The notes beneath the pieces were generated by a model that saw only the letters and a list, made by a program, of their open reading frames with translations, did not search any database and was not told the DNA's origin. Positions 5,903 to 13,079 of a DNA stretch of 34,292 nt are shown here, in pieces; position 1 is the stretch's first letter, and every line of letters starts with the position of its first letter. A program made the translations under genes and the position numbers. The DNA comes from an uncultured Traorella sp. (GTDB lineage: Bacteria; Bacillota_I; Bacilli_A; Erysipelotrichales; Erysipelotrichaceae), in NCBI GenBank assembly GCA_944324265.1, contig CALUVS010000023.1, positions 1-34,292 on the forward strand, written 5' to 3'.

Positions 5903-6895
5903 CTATTTTGTTGATTTTCTAGCGGTATAAATATAACTCAATTCAATTTCCTTGTCAACCACTTCTTCATCCTTATGCAGCATCTTTGTCATGACACGCA
6001 TAGCTACAGCTCCTAAATCATAGTCAGGAATCTTGTAAGCTGAAATCTGCGGACGAGCCATTGAATTAAATTTACTGTCTAAGATACAGATGACTTCCAT
6101 ATCTTTCGGTACTGCAATATTGTGCTCTGAAGCTGTATTCAAAACAGCCATAGCCTGTGAATCACGGTAAGTGACTACTAGATCATGTTTATGATTCACA
6201 AAATATTTCTGCAGATACAAATAGGAAGAACGATATTCTTTCGGTATCTCAATAAACTGATCAAATGTCTTTCCTCTTTCTTCAAATGCACGATTCATCC
6301 CGCGCAGCAATTGACGAATGAAAGATGGATTTCTTCTGTCTTCTACCAAAGCAATATCATCAATACCTTTATCTAAATATTTGCCGGCCAGATCATAAGC
6401 CAGTTTTTCATAATCAATATAGACAGAACCAATCGTTTCATCAGAAATCTTATTGCCGATGACAACAATCGGAATCTGATAACGTGTCAAAGTTGCTAAT
6501 TCGACCTTGCTCAGCTTATCATTAAAGATCACAACACCATCTGCTCTTGATTTAATGACATTGTCAATGACTTCAGTCATTTCTGTAATTCCTTCTGTTG
6601 CTGTATGCAAAGAAATATTATATTTATAAATTTTTGCCACATCAATCAAGCCATTGATAATTTGTCCGGTCATAAAGAAACTCGTTTCCGGAACAATCAA
6701 TGCAATGGTTGTTGTTTTCTGCAAGGCCAATCCCTGTGCAATGGCATTTGGCTTATAGCCTAATTTTTCAATAGCTTCCTGTACTTTGATTCGCGTATCT
6801 TCACGTACGACTTCACTGCCGTTGATAACACGAGAAACAGTGGCCAATGAAACATCTGCTTCTTTTGCAACATCATAAATGGTAATTCTTTTCAT
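5903..6895 (-). CDS. ccpA: LacI-family catabolite control protein CcpA
   Basis: This 330-residue LacI/GalR regulator has the N-terminal helix-turn-helix ITIYDVAKEADVSLATVSRV and hinge helix LGYKPNAIAQGLA, followed by a periplasmic-binding-protein-like sensor domain. Similarity to B. subtilis CcpA runs over the whole length (KTTTIALIVPE, MYKYNI-like IYKYNI, and the end DLGAVAMRVMTKML...RKSTK), and the length is nearly the same (334). With HPr-Ser-P it would bind cre sites to govern carbon use. I chose the ATG at 6895, eight bases after AGGAGG; the upstream ATG includes that site. In B. subtilis ccpA also lies in the murC-ytxG neighbourhood, which supports the name. It is last in the pepV-to-ccpA series. 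Confidence 0.88.
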   Translation of the reverse strand: MKRITIYDVAKEADVSLATVSRVINGSEVVREDTRIKVQEAIEKLGYKPNAIAQGLALQKTTTIALIVPETSFFMTGQIINGLIDVAKIYKYNISLHTATEGITEMTEVIDNVIKSRADGVVIFNDKLSKVELATLTRYQIPIVVIGNKISDETIGSVYIDYEKLAYDLAGKYLDKGIDDIALVEDRRNPSFIRQLLRGMNRAFEERGKTFDQFIEIPKEYRSSYLYLQKYFVNHKHDLVVTYRDSQAMAVLNTASEHNIAVPKDMEVICILDSKFNSMARPQISAYKIPDYDLGAVAMRVMTKMLHKDEEVVDKEIELSYIYTARKSTK

Positions 6896-6912
6896 TTCTA
6901 CTGCCTCCTGCA

Positions 6913-7473
6913 TTATTCCTTATCGTCTGAATCAATTTCATCTGCCTTCAAAACTTTTCTCAGTCCTTCATATGCAGCATTTGCCGCACTCAGCATGCCT
7001 TTGCGTACTTTCAAGGCTCCGCTTTGAACTCTTTCATCATTGACAATTTCAACGACCTTATCGCTCACCTTATCAATTGTTTTGGCAACTGTTTCATTGT
7101 TCAGGATTTCCTGAATTCCGGCATCCAATCCGCCGATCACTTTATCACTTACCTGATTGAAAGCCACCTTACCGCTTTCAATTTTTTCACGAAGTTCTTC
7201 ATTATTCTTTAATTCTTCGATAAATTCTTTAGATTTCTGGATCAAGGCATCCATTTCTGCCATAAATTTATCTTTCATTTCATTGACTTTTTCAGAATCC
7301 TTGTTTTCTTCTACCCATTTCTTAAATTCTTCTGTTCTTCTTTTAATTTCCGCAGTTAAAAGATCCAGATATTTCTGTGTCAATGAATCATTTTTTTCAT
7401 CTTCCAAAGTAATGATCTTATATTTCAACTCTTCTTCTACATTTTCTACGATCTTTTTTTCTTTTTCTTCCAT
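6913..7473 (-). CDS. Charged coiled-coil protein of unknown function
   Basis: I do not recognise this 186-residue protein. It is rich in Lys and Glu, has no signal peptide or membrane helix, and is predicted to be mostly alpha-helical with a coiled coil over about residues 25-100. The second half contains two VSDKV repeats about 29 residues apart and ends with an acidic tail. It sits between the YtxG-like protein and ccpA, where B. subtilis has ytxH and ytxJ, but it lacks the glycine-rich YtxH membrane segment. It has a ribosome site AGAGGAAA, and ccpA starts 17 bases after its stop. Co-expression with wall genes is likely; its role is not known. Confidence 0.75.
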   Translation of the reverse strand: MEEKEKKIVENVEEELKYKIITLEDEKNDSLTQKYLDLLTAEIKRRTEEFKKWVEENKDSEKVNEMKDKFMAEMDALIQKSKEFIEELKNNEELREKIESGKVAFNQVSDKVIGGLDAGIQEILNNETVAKTIDKVSDKVVEIVNDERVQSGALKVRKGMLSAANAAYEGLRKVLKADEIDSDDKE

Positions 7474-7486
7474 AATTATTTCCTCT

Positions 7487-7912
7487 TTACTCAGATGAGC
7501 TTTCTTTTTGAATGATTTCTTCTGTTTTCAAGTCATTTTCATTATTGGGTTCTGTCTCTGGTTCGGATTTCTCTTTATTGAAAATTGACTGAAGATACTC
7601 TTTGATAGCTGCAAAATTTTCTGCCATCATCAATGCAATCGTTTTGACTGCATGTTCACTTAAACGATGTATTTTTGTAACACTTTCACTTAATTCTGTC
7701 GCTGTCTGCAGTGGTGCGTCAAGTTTTCTTACCTGAATTTCCACTTCATGTATTGTCTGGTTTGCTGATTCTACTGCCTTGTTGACATTGGTCAGCACTC
7801 CTAATAAGCGATGCACCAAAACAATCAAATAAATAAGCAGGATCACACCAGCTACCGGCAATATTTTTAAAGCAATTTCACTTAAAACTGCAAAAAATTC
7901 TTCCATTCCCAT
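7487..7912 (-). CDS. YtxG-like membrane-anchored protein (DUF948 type)
   Basis: This protein of 141 residues has one N-terminal membrane helix (about residues 14-33), then a helical stretch with regularly spaced polar residues (VNKAVESANQTIHEVEIQVRK) of the kind seen in the DUF948/YtxG family. The tail is acidic and low in complexity. I used the ATG at 7912, which has AGAGGTG upstream; an earlier ATG would start inside the murC stop region. YtxG is general-stress-linked in B. subtilis and its gene directly follows murC there, as here. The exact function is unknown. Confidence 0.75.
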   Translation of the reverse strand: MGMEEFFAVLSEIALKILPVAGVILLIYLIVLVHRLLGVLTNVNKAVESANQTIHEVEIQVRKLDAPLQTATELSESVTKIHRLSEHAVKTIALMMAENFAAIKEYLQSIFNKEKSEPETEPNNENDLKTEEIIQKESSSE

Positions 7913-7953
7913 AACACACCTCTTTATTAGTATAAAACAGATTGTAAGCCATT

Positions 7954-9261
7954 TCAAGATTTATGAAAACTTTTCACAAGATCTTTGAATTTATAGATAT
8001 CTTTTGAACTCATAAACAAGAGAACAGCCTCTTTTTCTTGAGCTAAGATTGCTGCATTCTCCTCATTTTCAGTCATGACTCTTGCCTGCGGCAAAAGCGC
8101 TGCTAAATCATATATATCAATGTCAATTCCTTCTTCTTTCGCTGCATTTTCCGGGAATGGACAAAGCACAACTTCATCTGCCGTAGCCAAGCTGGCAGCA
8201 AAATCATTCATAAATGCATAAATACGAGAATAACGATCCGGCTTAAAGATCGCCACAATTTTTTTATGCGGATAACGAATTCTTGCTGCTTCGATTGTTA
8301 CGCGGATAGCTGTCGGATGATGAGCATAATCATCAATATAAACAAGGTCATCATCTTCTTCGATATTAAATCTTCTCTTTACACCGCAAAAACTTTTCAA
8401 GCCATCCTGAATCTGCTTTGCACTTAATCCTTCACAAATACCTAATGCAATAACACTGAGTGAGTTCCATAACAAATGAACGCCGACAAAAGGAAATTCA
8501 AAATGACCAAAAAATTGACCTTGATATTCCACATCAAAGCGCATGCCCTGTGCATCTTCACTGAAGTTTAAGGCACGTACATCATTGCCTTTTTCACAGC
8601 CATAGCGAACAATCGGACATTGGATATGCAGTTTTGCAATATTGGGATCATCGCCATAGACAATACAGGCTTTTTTGGTCTGATTTGCAAATGCTTCGAA
8701 TGCACTGCAGTAATCAGCCAGATCCTTATAATAATCCACATGATCCAGATCAATATTGGTAATAATCGCATAATCCGGATGATAAGCCATAAAATGACGC
8801 TGATATTCACAAGATTCTAAGACAAAATATTTGGAATCCTGATGCATTTCACCGGTTCCGTCTCCAATCAGATAACCGGTTGGCGCAACAGTTGACAGCA
8901 TATGTGACATCATGCCTGTCGTAGTTGTTTTGCCATGAGTGCCGGCAATACAGATTGAAACATAATTTTTCAGCATCTTGCCCAAATACTCATGATAATA
9001 ATAACAAACCACATTGGACATACTTTTTGCCTTTGCCACTTCTGCATTGCTCTCATCAAAAGCATTCCCAATAATGATCGTATCATGCTCATGAATATTT
9101 TTTTCATCAAAAGAAGTGATCTCTATTCCTCTTTCTTCCAAAGGAGCCTGTGTAAAAATATACTTCTCAATATCTGAACCGTTGACCTGTTCACCTAGAT
9201 CATAGAGGATGCATGCCAATGAAGCCATGCCAGATCCTTTAATGCCAATAAAATGAACCAT
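7954..9261 (-). CDS. murC: UDP-N-acetylmuramate--L-alanine ligase
   Basis: MurC adds L-alanine to UDP-MurNAc using ATP, the first amino-acid step of peptidoglycan precursor synthesis in the cytosol. The N-terminal Rossmann-type domain opens with FIGIKGSGMASLA. The ATP loop is AGTHGKTTTT near residue 108. The central domain has the ESCEYQRHF and TNIDLDHVDYY segments. The C-terminal domain has DDYAHHPTAI. The length of 435 residues is typical. The ribosome site GAAGGA lies upstream. The gene follows the acidic ISPMYG protein by 17 bases and precedes the YtxG-like gene by 41. Confidence 0.95.
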   Translation of the reverse strand: MVHFIGIKGSGMASLACILYDLGEQVNGSDIEKYIFTQAPLEERGIEITSFDEKNIHEHDTIIIGNAFDESNAEVAKAKSMSNVVCYYYHEYLGKMLKNYVSICIAGTHGKTTTTGMMSHMLSTVAPTGYLIGDGTGEMHQDSKYFVLESCEYQRHFMAYHPDYAIITNIDLDHVDYYKDLADYCSAFEAFANQTKKACIVYGDDPNIAKLHIQCPIVRYGCEKGNDVRALNFSEDAQGMRFDVEYQGQFFGHFEFPFVGVHLLWNSLSVIALGICEGLSAKQIQDGLKSFCGVKRRFNIEEDDDLVYIDDYAHHPTAIRVTIEAARIRYPHKKIVAIFKPDRYSRIYAFMNDFAASLATADEVVLCPFPENAAKEEGIDIDIYDLAALLPQARVMTENEENAAILAQEKEAVLLFMSSKDIYKFKDLVKSFHKS

Positions 9262-9278
9262 GTGCTTTTTCCTTCTTT

Positions 9279-9917
9279 CTATTCCTCTTTTTCTTCATCA
9301 ATCTGCAGCTTTTCTACATCATCGCCAAAAAGCGAAAACTGCATGCAGTCTGTATTTTCTTCTTCTGTATATAATATTTCTTCCAATTTTACTTCATCTT
9401 CACCCCAGTCATCACCGACAACAACTTCCGGTTTTTCTTCTTCAATGCGTTTCATGGCTTCTTTTTCATGAGTTGCCAATTCACTTTGACCATACATCGG
9501 AGAAATCACCGTACCTAAGGCATCACTTCTGCGTTTTGGTGCTGTATCAATGATTGGTTTCTTTTTCTTATCTTTCGGCTCACTGGTACCGCCATACATC
9601 GGAGAGATGACATTCATGTCAACGACTTTCGGTTCAGTATTTTTCACTGACTGAGAGAAAACGGGACGAGCAGGCTTTTTTTCCTTTTCTGCCGCTTCAG
9701 GTTCTACTTCAATTCCAAAGCTTTTAGGTGCTGGTTCCTGTGAGACCATCTGCGGTGCTTCATATACTTTTTCCTTTTCAATTTTCGGTTCGCTGCGATT
9801 CGCAATAATATCCGCAATATCCTTGCGATTATTAGCAAAATCAATTTCTTCAATTTCGGATTCTTCGATTGTTACTTCCTCTTCTTCAAATAAAAGATTC
9901 TTCAGCCACTCAAACAT
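9279..9917 (-). CDS. Acidic, disordered protein with two VISPMYG motifs (SftA-position)
   Basis: This is a 212-residue protein without a recognisable folded domain. It begins with a short amphipathic segment MFEWLKNLLFEE, continues as an acidic, Lys/Glu/Pro-rich chain, and carries the same seven residues VISPMYG at 103-109 and 137-143. It lies between a YtpP-like thioredoxin and murC. In B. subtilis that place is near sftA, a soluble DNA translocase whose N-terminus, as I remember it, also begins with a short amphipathic helix and has PSPIYG-like motifs. It may therefore be a free-standing equivalent of the SftA N-terminal region without the motor, or an unrelated scaffold. This is inference; the function is unknown. 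Confidence 0.7.
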   Translation of the reverse strand: MFEWLKNLLFEEEEVTIEESEIEEIDFANNRKDIADIIANRSEPKIEKEKVYEAPQMVSQEPAPKSFGIEVEPEAAEKEKKPARPVFSQSVKNTEPKVVDMNVISPMYGGTSEPKDKKKKPIIDTAPKRRSDALGTVISPMYGQSELATHEKEAMKRIEEEKPEVVVGDDWGEDEVKLEEILYTEEENTDCMQFSLFGDDVEKLQIDEEKEE

Positions 9918-9932
9918 ACTCTCACATCCCTT

Positions 9933-10262
9933 CTATTTCAAGCTTGCCAGAAATTCATCTATCTGTGCTTCTGTTTTTCTTAATTTGGAAACAAAACGTC
10001 CGCATTCTTCATTATTTTTAAATGCTACAAAGGATGGTATGCCCAAGACATTCAGCTGCTGGCACAAATCAATATATTGATCACGGTCAACATAAATAAA
10101 TTCATAATCACTGTATTTTTCAATCAGCTTCGGCATAAATGGTTTGATGAACATGCAATCCGGGCACCAATTGGCTGAAAAAACAAATACAACGATTTGA
10201 TTGTTTTTTTTCTTTTCTTCAAACATCTCCATAGATGTTAAGGAATTCATCATTGTTTTCAT
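9933..10262 (-). CDS. Thioredoxin-like protein, YtpP type
   Basis: This 109-residue single-domain thioredoxin fold has the redox motif ANWCPDCMF (Cys33 and Cys36) instead of the classical CGPC, and the cis-proline segment LGIPSFVAF. There is no signal peptide, so it should act in the cytosol. YtpP of B. subtilis lies in the same neighbourhood between pepV and murC. The start ATG overlaps the stop of the upstream lipoprotein gene by four bases (ATGA), with AGGAGA before it, which indicates translational coupling. The substrate is unknown; it may be a general disulfide reductase or a thiol-switch protein. Confidence 0.85.
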   Translation of the reverse strand: MKTMMNSLTSMEMFEEKKKNNQIVVFVFSANWCPDCMFIKPFMPKLIEKYSDYEFIYVDRDQYIDLCQQLNVLGIPSFVAFKNNEECGRFVSKLRKTEAQIDEFLASLK

Positions 10263-10930
10263 TCGCTTTCTCCTATTAAATCTGATAAATAGCCTTCACT
10301 CGGCAGATCTTGTGTAAATTCATCCAGATTTTCAGTCAGATATTCTGAACTGCTTTTCAATGAATATATAGATACTATTTCTTCTGAATCATAGGTCACA
10401 GATTGACCGATATCAAACATCGTATCAATCAGAGAACTTAATTCAGCACCTTCTGCAATCGTATAAAAATAAACATATTCCATATTTAAAATGAAAAAAT
10501 ACTTGCCGTTGTCCAATTCATCAACAATACAGCTGTAATTATGAACCTGTCCATTTTTATTGCGGAAAGTTCCTTCATATTGAATTTTATTGCTGTCAGA
10601 AGATACAAGTCTTGTATCATTCATTTCCATGAACATATAGTCCACTTCATAGTAGTAATCATGAATTACGACAGCATTCGGGTTGAAATTCATGATAAAT
10701 TGTGTGCCGTCTTTTTTTAATACTGAACTAAGATCATTGCTTAAAACACGCCCGATGTCTCGAGGCAGATAATAACTGTACAATGGCTTATTCATATTTG
10801 TAAAGGTAACAGCTTCCTGATGTGATGAGTCCTGAAGTGACTGCTGAAGATCATTCTGCAATGTTTCTCTGTTAAAAGTGCATCCGCATAATAAGAGCAG
10901 ACACAGCATCAGTACAACTTTTCTTCTCAT
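10259..10930 (-). CDS. Putative lipoprotein of unknown function
   Basis: The 223-residue protein starts with a basic and hydrophobic signal peptide ending in the lipobox LLCGC (Cys16), so it should be attached to the outer face of the membrane by a diacylglyceryl cysteine. The mature part is polar, with many Tyr and Ser residues and no motif I recognise. It lies between trmB and the thioredoxin gene, 10 bases after trmB, and is coupled to the thioredoxin by an ATGA overlap. That pairing may be meaningful but does not define a role. Confidence 0.8.
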   Translation of the reverse strand: MRRKVVLMLCLLLLCGCTFNRETLQNDLQQSLQDSSHQEAVTFTNMNKPLYSYYLPRDIGRVLSNDLSSVLKKDGTQFIMNFNPNAVVIHDYYYEVDYMFMEMNDTRLVSSDSNKIQYEGTFRNKNGQVHNYSCIVDELDNGKYFFILNMEYVYFYTIAEGAELSSLIDTMFDIGQSVTYDSEEIVSIYSLKSSSEYLTENLDEFTQDLPSEGYLSDLIGESE

Positions 10931-10940
10931 CTAAAACCTC

Positions 10941-11570
10941 CTATATCTGCCAGACACCTCGATAAATGGGATTCCCTTTTGCCATGAATTTGCTTTCATA
11001 TTCGCTGATGGCATCCTCCGGATGCTCCTCTTCACGAAAGTTCAAAGAAATCTCGCTGCATCTGAATCCCTGATCCTGAAATTCCAAGATTGAAAATTCA
11101 AAAAGCTTGCGATTATCTGTTTTCATGATGATCTTTCCATCATCATTCAGCATTTTTTTATAAAGATTCAAGAAATTCGCATGAGTCAAACGACGTTTGC
11201 CATTTCTTTTTTTCGGCCAAGGATCTGAGAAATTCAGATGTATGACATCAATTTCTTTCTCCGCAAACCATTCACTGATATTTTTGGCATCATCGACAAT
11301 AAATCGGCGATTATCATGCATCTGATTTTCGACTTTTTTTAAGGCTACCGCTGCCACGCTGTGATTTTTCTCAATGCCGATCCATCCGCATTGCGGATAC
11401 ATCTGTGACATGGCAATCCAATAATCCCCTTTGCCGGAGCCGATTTCCACGTGAAGTTCATCGCAATGACATATTTCTTTCCAATGTCCAGCCATCGAAG
11501 ATGGATCTTTGATGATCACATCCTGGCTTTCCAAAAATTCTTCTGCCCACTTGATTTTTCTTACGCGCAT
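10941..11570 (-). CDS. trmB: tRNA (guanine-N7-)-methyltransferase
   Basis: TrmB uses S-adenosylmethionine to make m7G46 in the variable loop of tRNAs. The 209-residue protein shows the SAM-binding LHVEIGSGKGDYW, the acidic IGIEKN at the end of the second strand, and the family signature NFSDPWPKKRNGKRRLTH. The C-terminal SEYESKFMAKGNPIYR is also typical. Only one base separates it from the pepV stop. In B. subtilis trmB (ytmQ) lies in the same region as pepV and ytpP. Confidence 0.95.
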   Translation of the reverse strand: MRVRKIKWAEEFLESQDVIIKDPSSMAGHWKEICHCDELHVEIGSGKGDYWIAMSQMYPQCGWIGIEKNHSVAAVALKKVENQMHDNRRFIVDDAKNISEWFAEKEIDVIHLNFSDPWPKKRNGKRRLTHANFLNLYKKMLNDDGKIIMKTDNRKLFEFSILEFQDQGFRCSEISLNFREEEHPEDAISEYESKFMAKGNPIYRGVWQI

Positions 11571-11571
11571 G

Positions 11572-12957
11572 CTATTTCCCCAGTTCTGCTAAAGCAGCTG
11601 CATAAATAGCTACAGATGTCAACATTTCATCAATATTGATTGCTTCATCAGCTTGATGAGGTCCACCGATAGCTTCATTTCCGGTGGCTGGATGTGGGAA
11701 TTCCGGACCAAAAGCAACACAATTCGGCAGACATTTTGCATAAGTACCGCCGCCCATTGTCAAAAGCGGAGTAAATGTATCTTTGGAATATTGCTGATAA
11801 ACACGATATAAAGTTTGGATAAAATCAGAATTTGGATCTAAGAACAATGGCTTTGTATCATGTGCCAATGTATAAGTCAAAGGATAATTACATTCCTTGA
11901 ACACTTCATCCATGTGAGAAGTAATCGTCTCTTTGTCTGTATCATTTGGATAACGGATATCCAATACAATCTTGATCTGATCGCTGTTCACTTCAATGAC
12001 ACCCGTATTCAAAGTCAAAAAGCCCATATAAGCTCCTTCTTTATCAATGTGCAGACCTGTACCGCGCCAATCATTCAATAAAGCAGCAGTCGTCAATAAG
12101 AAATCATTTCCATAGCTGGCCCCAATGAAATTCAGCAGATGAATGCCGGCATTATTGCCAAGATATGGCATAGAACCATGCGCAGATTCTCCTTCAATTG
12201 TCAGCTGGTAATTCTCACCGCATTTGGCAAAGCTGCCTTCCAGATGATGACTCTTTAAATAAAAGGCAAATTCTTTCTGTTTTTGTTCATCAAAGTCTTT
12301 GACAACAGCACTGGCTTTGCCGATCACAACATTTGGTCTTTCTCCTGCCTGCATGGAAAGAATAGGTGTTTCAGCACATCCTTCCAAAATGACATTCAAG
12401 ATTCCTTTTTCACCATAGACAACCGGGAAAGAGGCATCTGGAGTAAAAGATACCGTAGGGATTTCACCATGATCACAATAATATTTCATGCATTCCATGC
12501 CGCTTTCTTCATCACAGCCGCAGATCAGCATGACTTTTTTATTCATCGGAATATTATTTTCTTTCAAAATACGCATCGCTGTCAATCCGGCAATCACCGG
12601 TCCTTTGTCATCCAAAGTACCTCGTCCGAAAACAAAGCCATTGACTTCTTCACAGCCAAAAGGATCATGATGCCAGTTCTCACCGACAGGAACAATATCC
12701 AAATGACCTAAAATACCGATGCTTTCTTCTTGTGTGCCATATTCAATGACACAGGCGTAGCCGTTATAGTCTTTGACTGTAAATCCGGCTTTGCGCCCGA
12801 TTTCCATCATTTTATCTAATGCTGCACGGCAGGCTGCCCCAAAAGGCGCATTATCTGAAATCGTTTCATTATCTTTTAAGGAAGGAATTGCTACTAATTC
12901 ACGCAGATCTTCCAAAAATTGCTCACGATATTTTTTTGCTTCTGTTTCAAAATTCAT
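11572..12957 (-). CDS. pepV: M20-family dipeptidase, PepV/Sapep type
   Basis: This 461-residue zinc dipeptidase cleaves dipeptides such as Xaa-His in the cytosol. Metal-binding and catalytic segments are visible in order: GHLDIVPVG (His and Asp), GRGTLDDKGP (Asp), CGCDEESG (Glu-Glu), TPDASFP (Asp), and a C-terminal FGPEFPHPATGNE with the last His. The lid-domain insertion typical of PepV accounts for the length. The ATG follows an AGAGGTG-type site. A promoter with an extended minus-10 lies upstream, so this is the likely first gene of the operon running to ccpA. Confidence 0.9.
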   Translation of the reverse strand: MNFETEAKKYREQFLEDLRELVAIPSLKDNETISDNAPFGAACRAALDKMMEIGRKAGFTVKDYNGYACVIEYGTQEESIGILGHLDIVPVGENWHHDPFGCEEVNGFVFGRGTLDDKGPVIAGLTAMRILKENNIPMNKKVMLICGCDEESGMECMKYYCDHGEIPTVSFTPDASFPVVYGEKGILNVILEGCAETPILSMQAGERPNVVIGKASAVVKDFDEQKQKEFAFYLKSHHLEGSFAKCGENYQLTIEGESAHGSMPYLGNNAGIHLLNFIGASYGNDFLLTTAALLNDWRGTGLHIDKEGAYMGFLTLNTGVIEVNSDQIKIVLDIRYPNDTDKETITSHMDEVFKECNYPLTYTLAHDTKPLFLDPNSDFIQTLYRVYQQYSKDTFTPLLTMGGGTYAKCLPNCVAFGPEFPHPATGNEAIGGPHQADEAINIDEMLTSVAIYAAALAELGK

Positions 12958-12976
12958 CTTACAACACCTCTACACT

Positions 12977-13005
12977 ATTTTAGCACAAATCAATCATAAA
13001 TGTAC
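12977..13005 (-). promoter_or_regulatory. Probable promoter of the pepV-to-ccpA operon
   Basis: On the minus strand TAAAAT (12977-12982) is preceded by TGC, making an extended minus-10. The minus-35 region (GTACAT or TACATT about 16-17 bases upstream) is poor. It lies between the spoIIIE terminator and the pepV start, about 20 bases from the start codon. Confidence 0.5.
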
Positions 13006-13049
13006 TTTATTTTCATATTTGTTACATTCTTTTCACTATACCTGGACAG

Positions 13050-13079
13050 AAAAAAACAGAATGTTATCAGCACTCTGTT
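13050..13079 (-). terminator. Terminator after spoIIIE
   Basis: A 9-bp stem (13055-13063 with 13071-13079, one G-U pair) with a 7-base loop is followed by TTTTTT on the minus strand. It begins at the base directly after the spoIIIE stop codon. Confidence 0.8.

Noticed and set aside
12283-12711. Long open frame of 142 codons on the plus strand, antisense to pepV, and many similar plus-strand frames
   Set aside because: They are shadows of well-supported minus-strand genes and lack ribosome sites and recognisable protein features.
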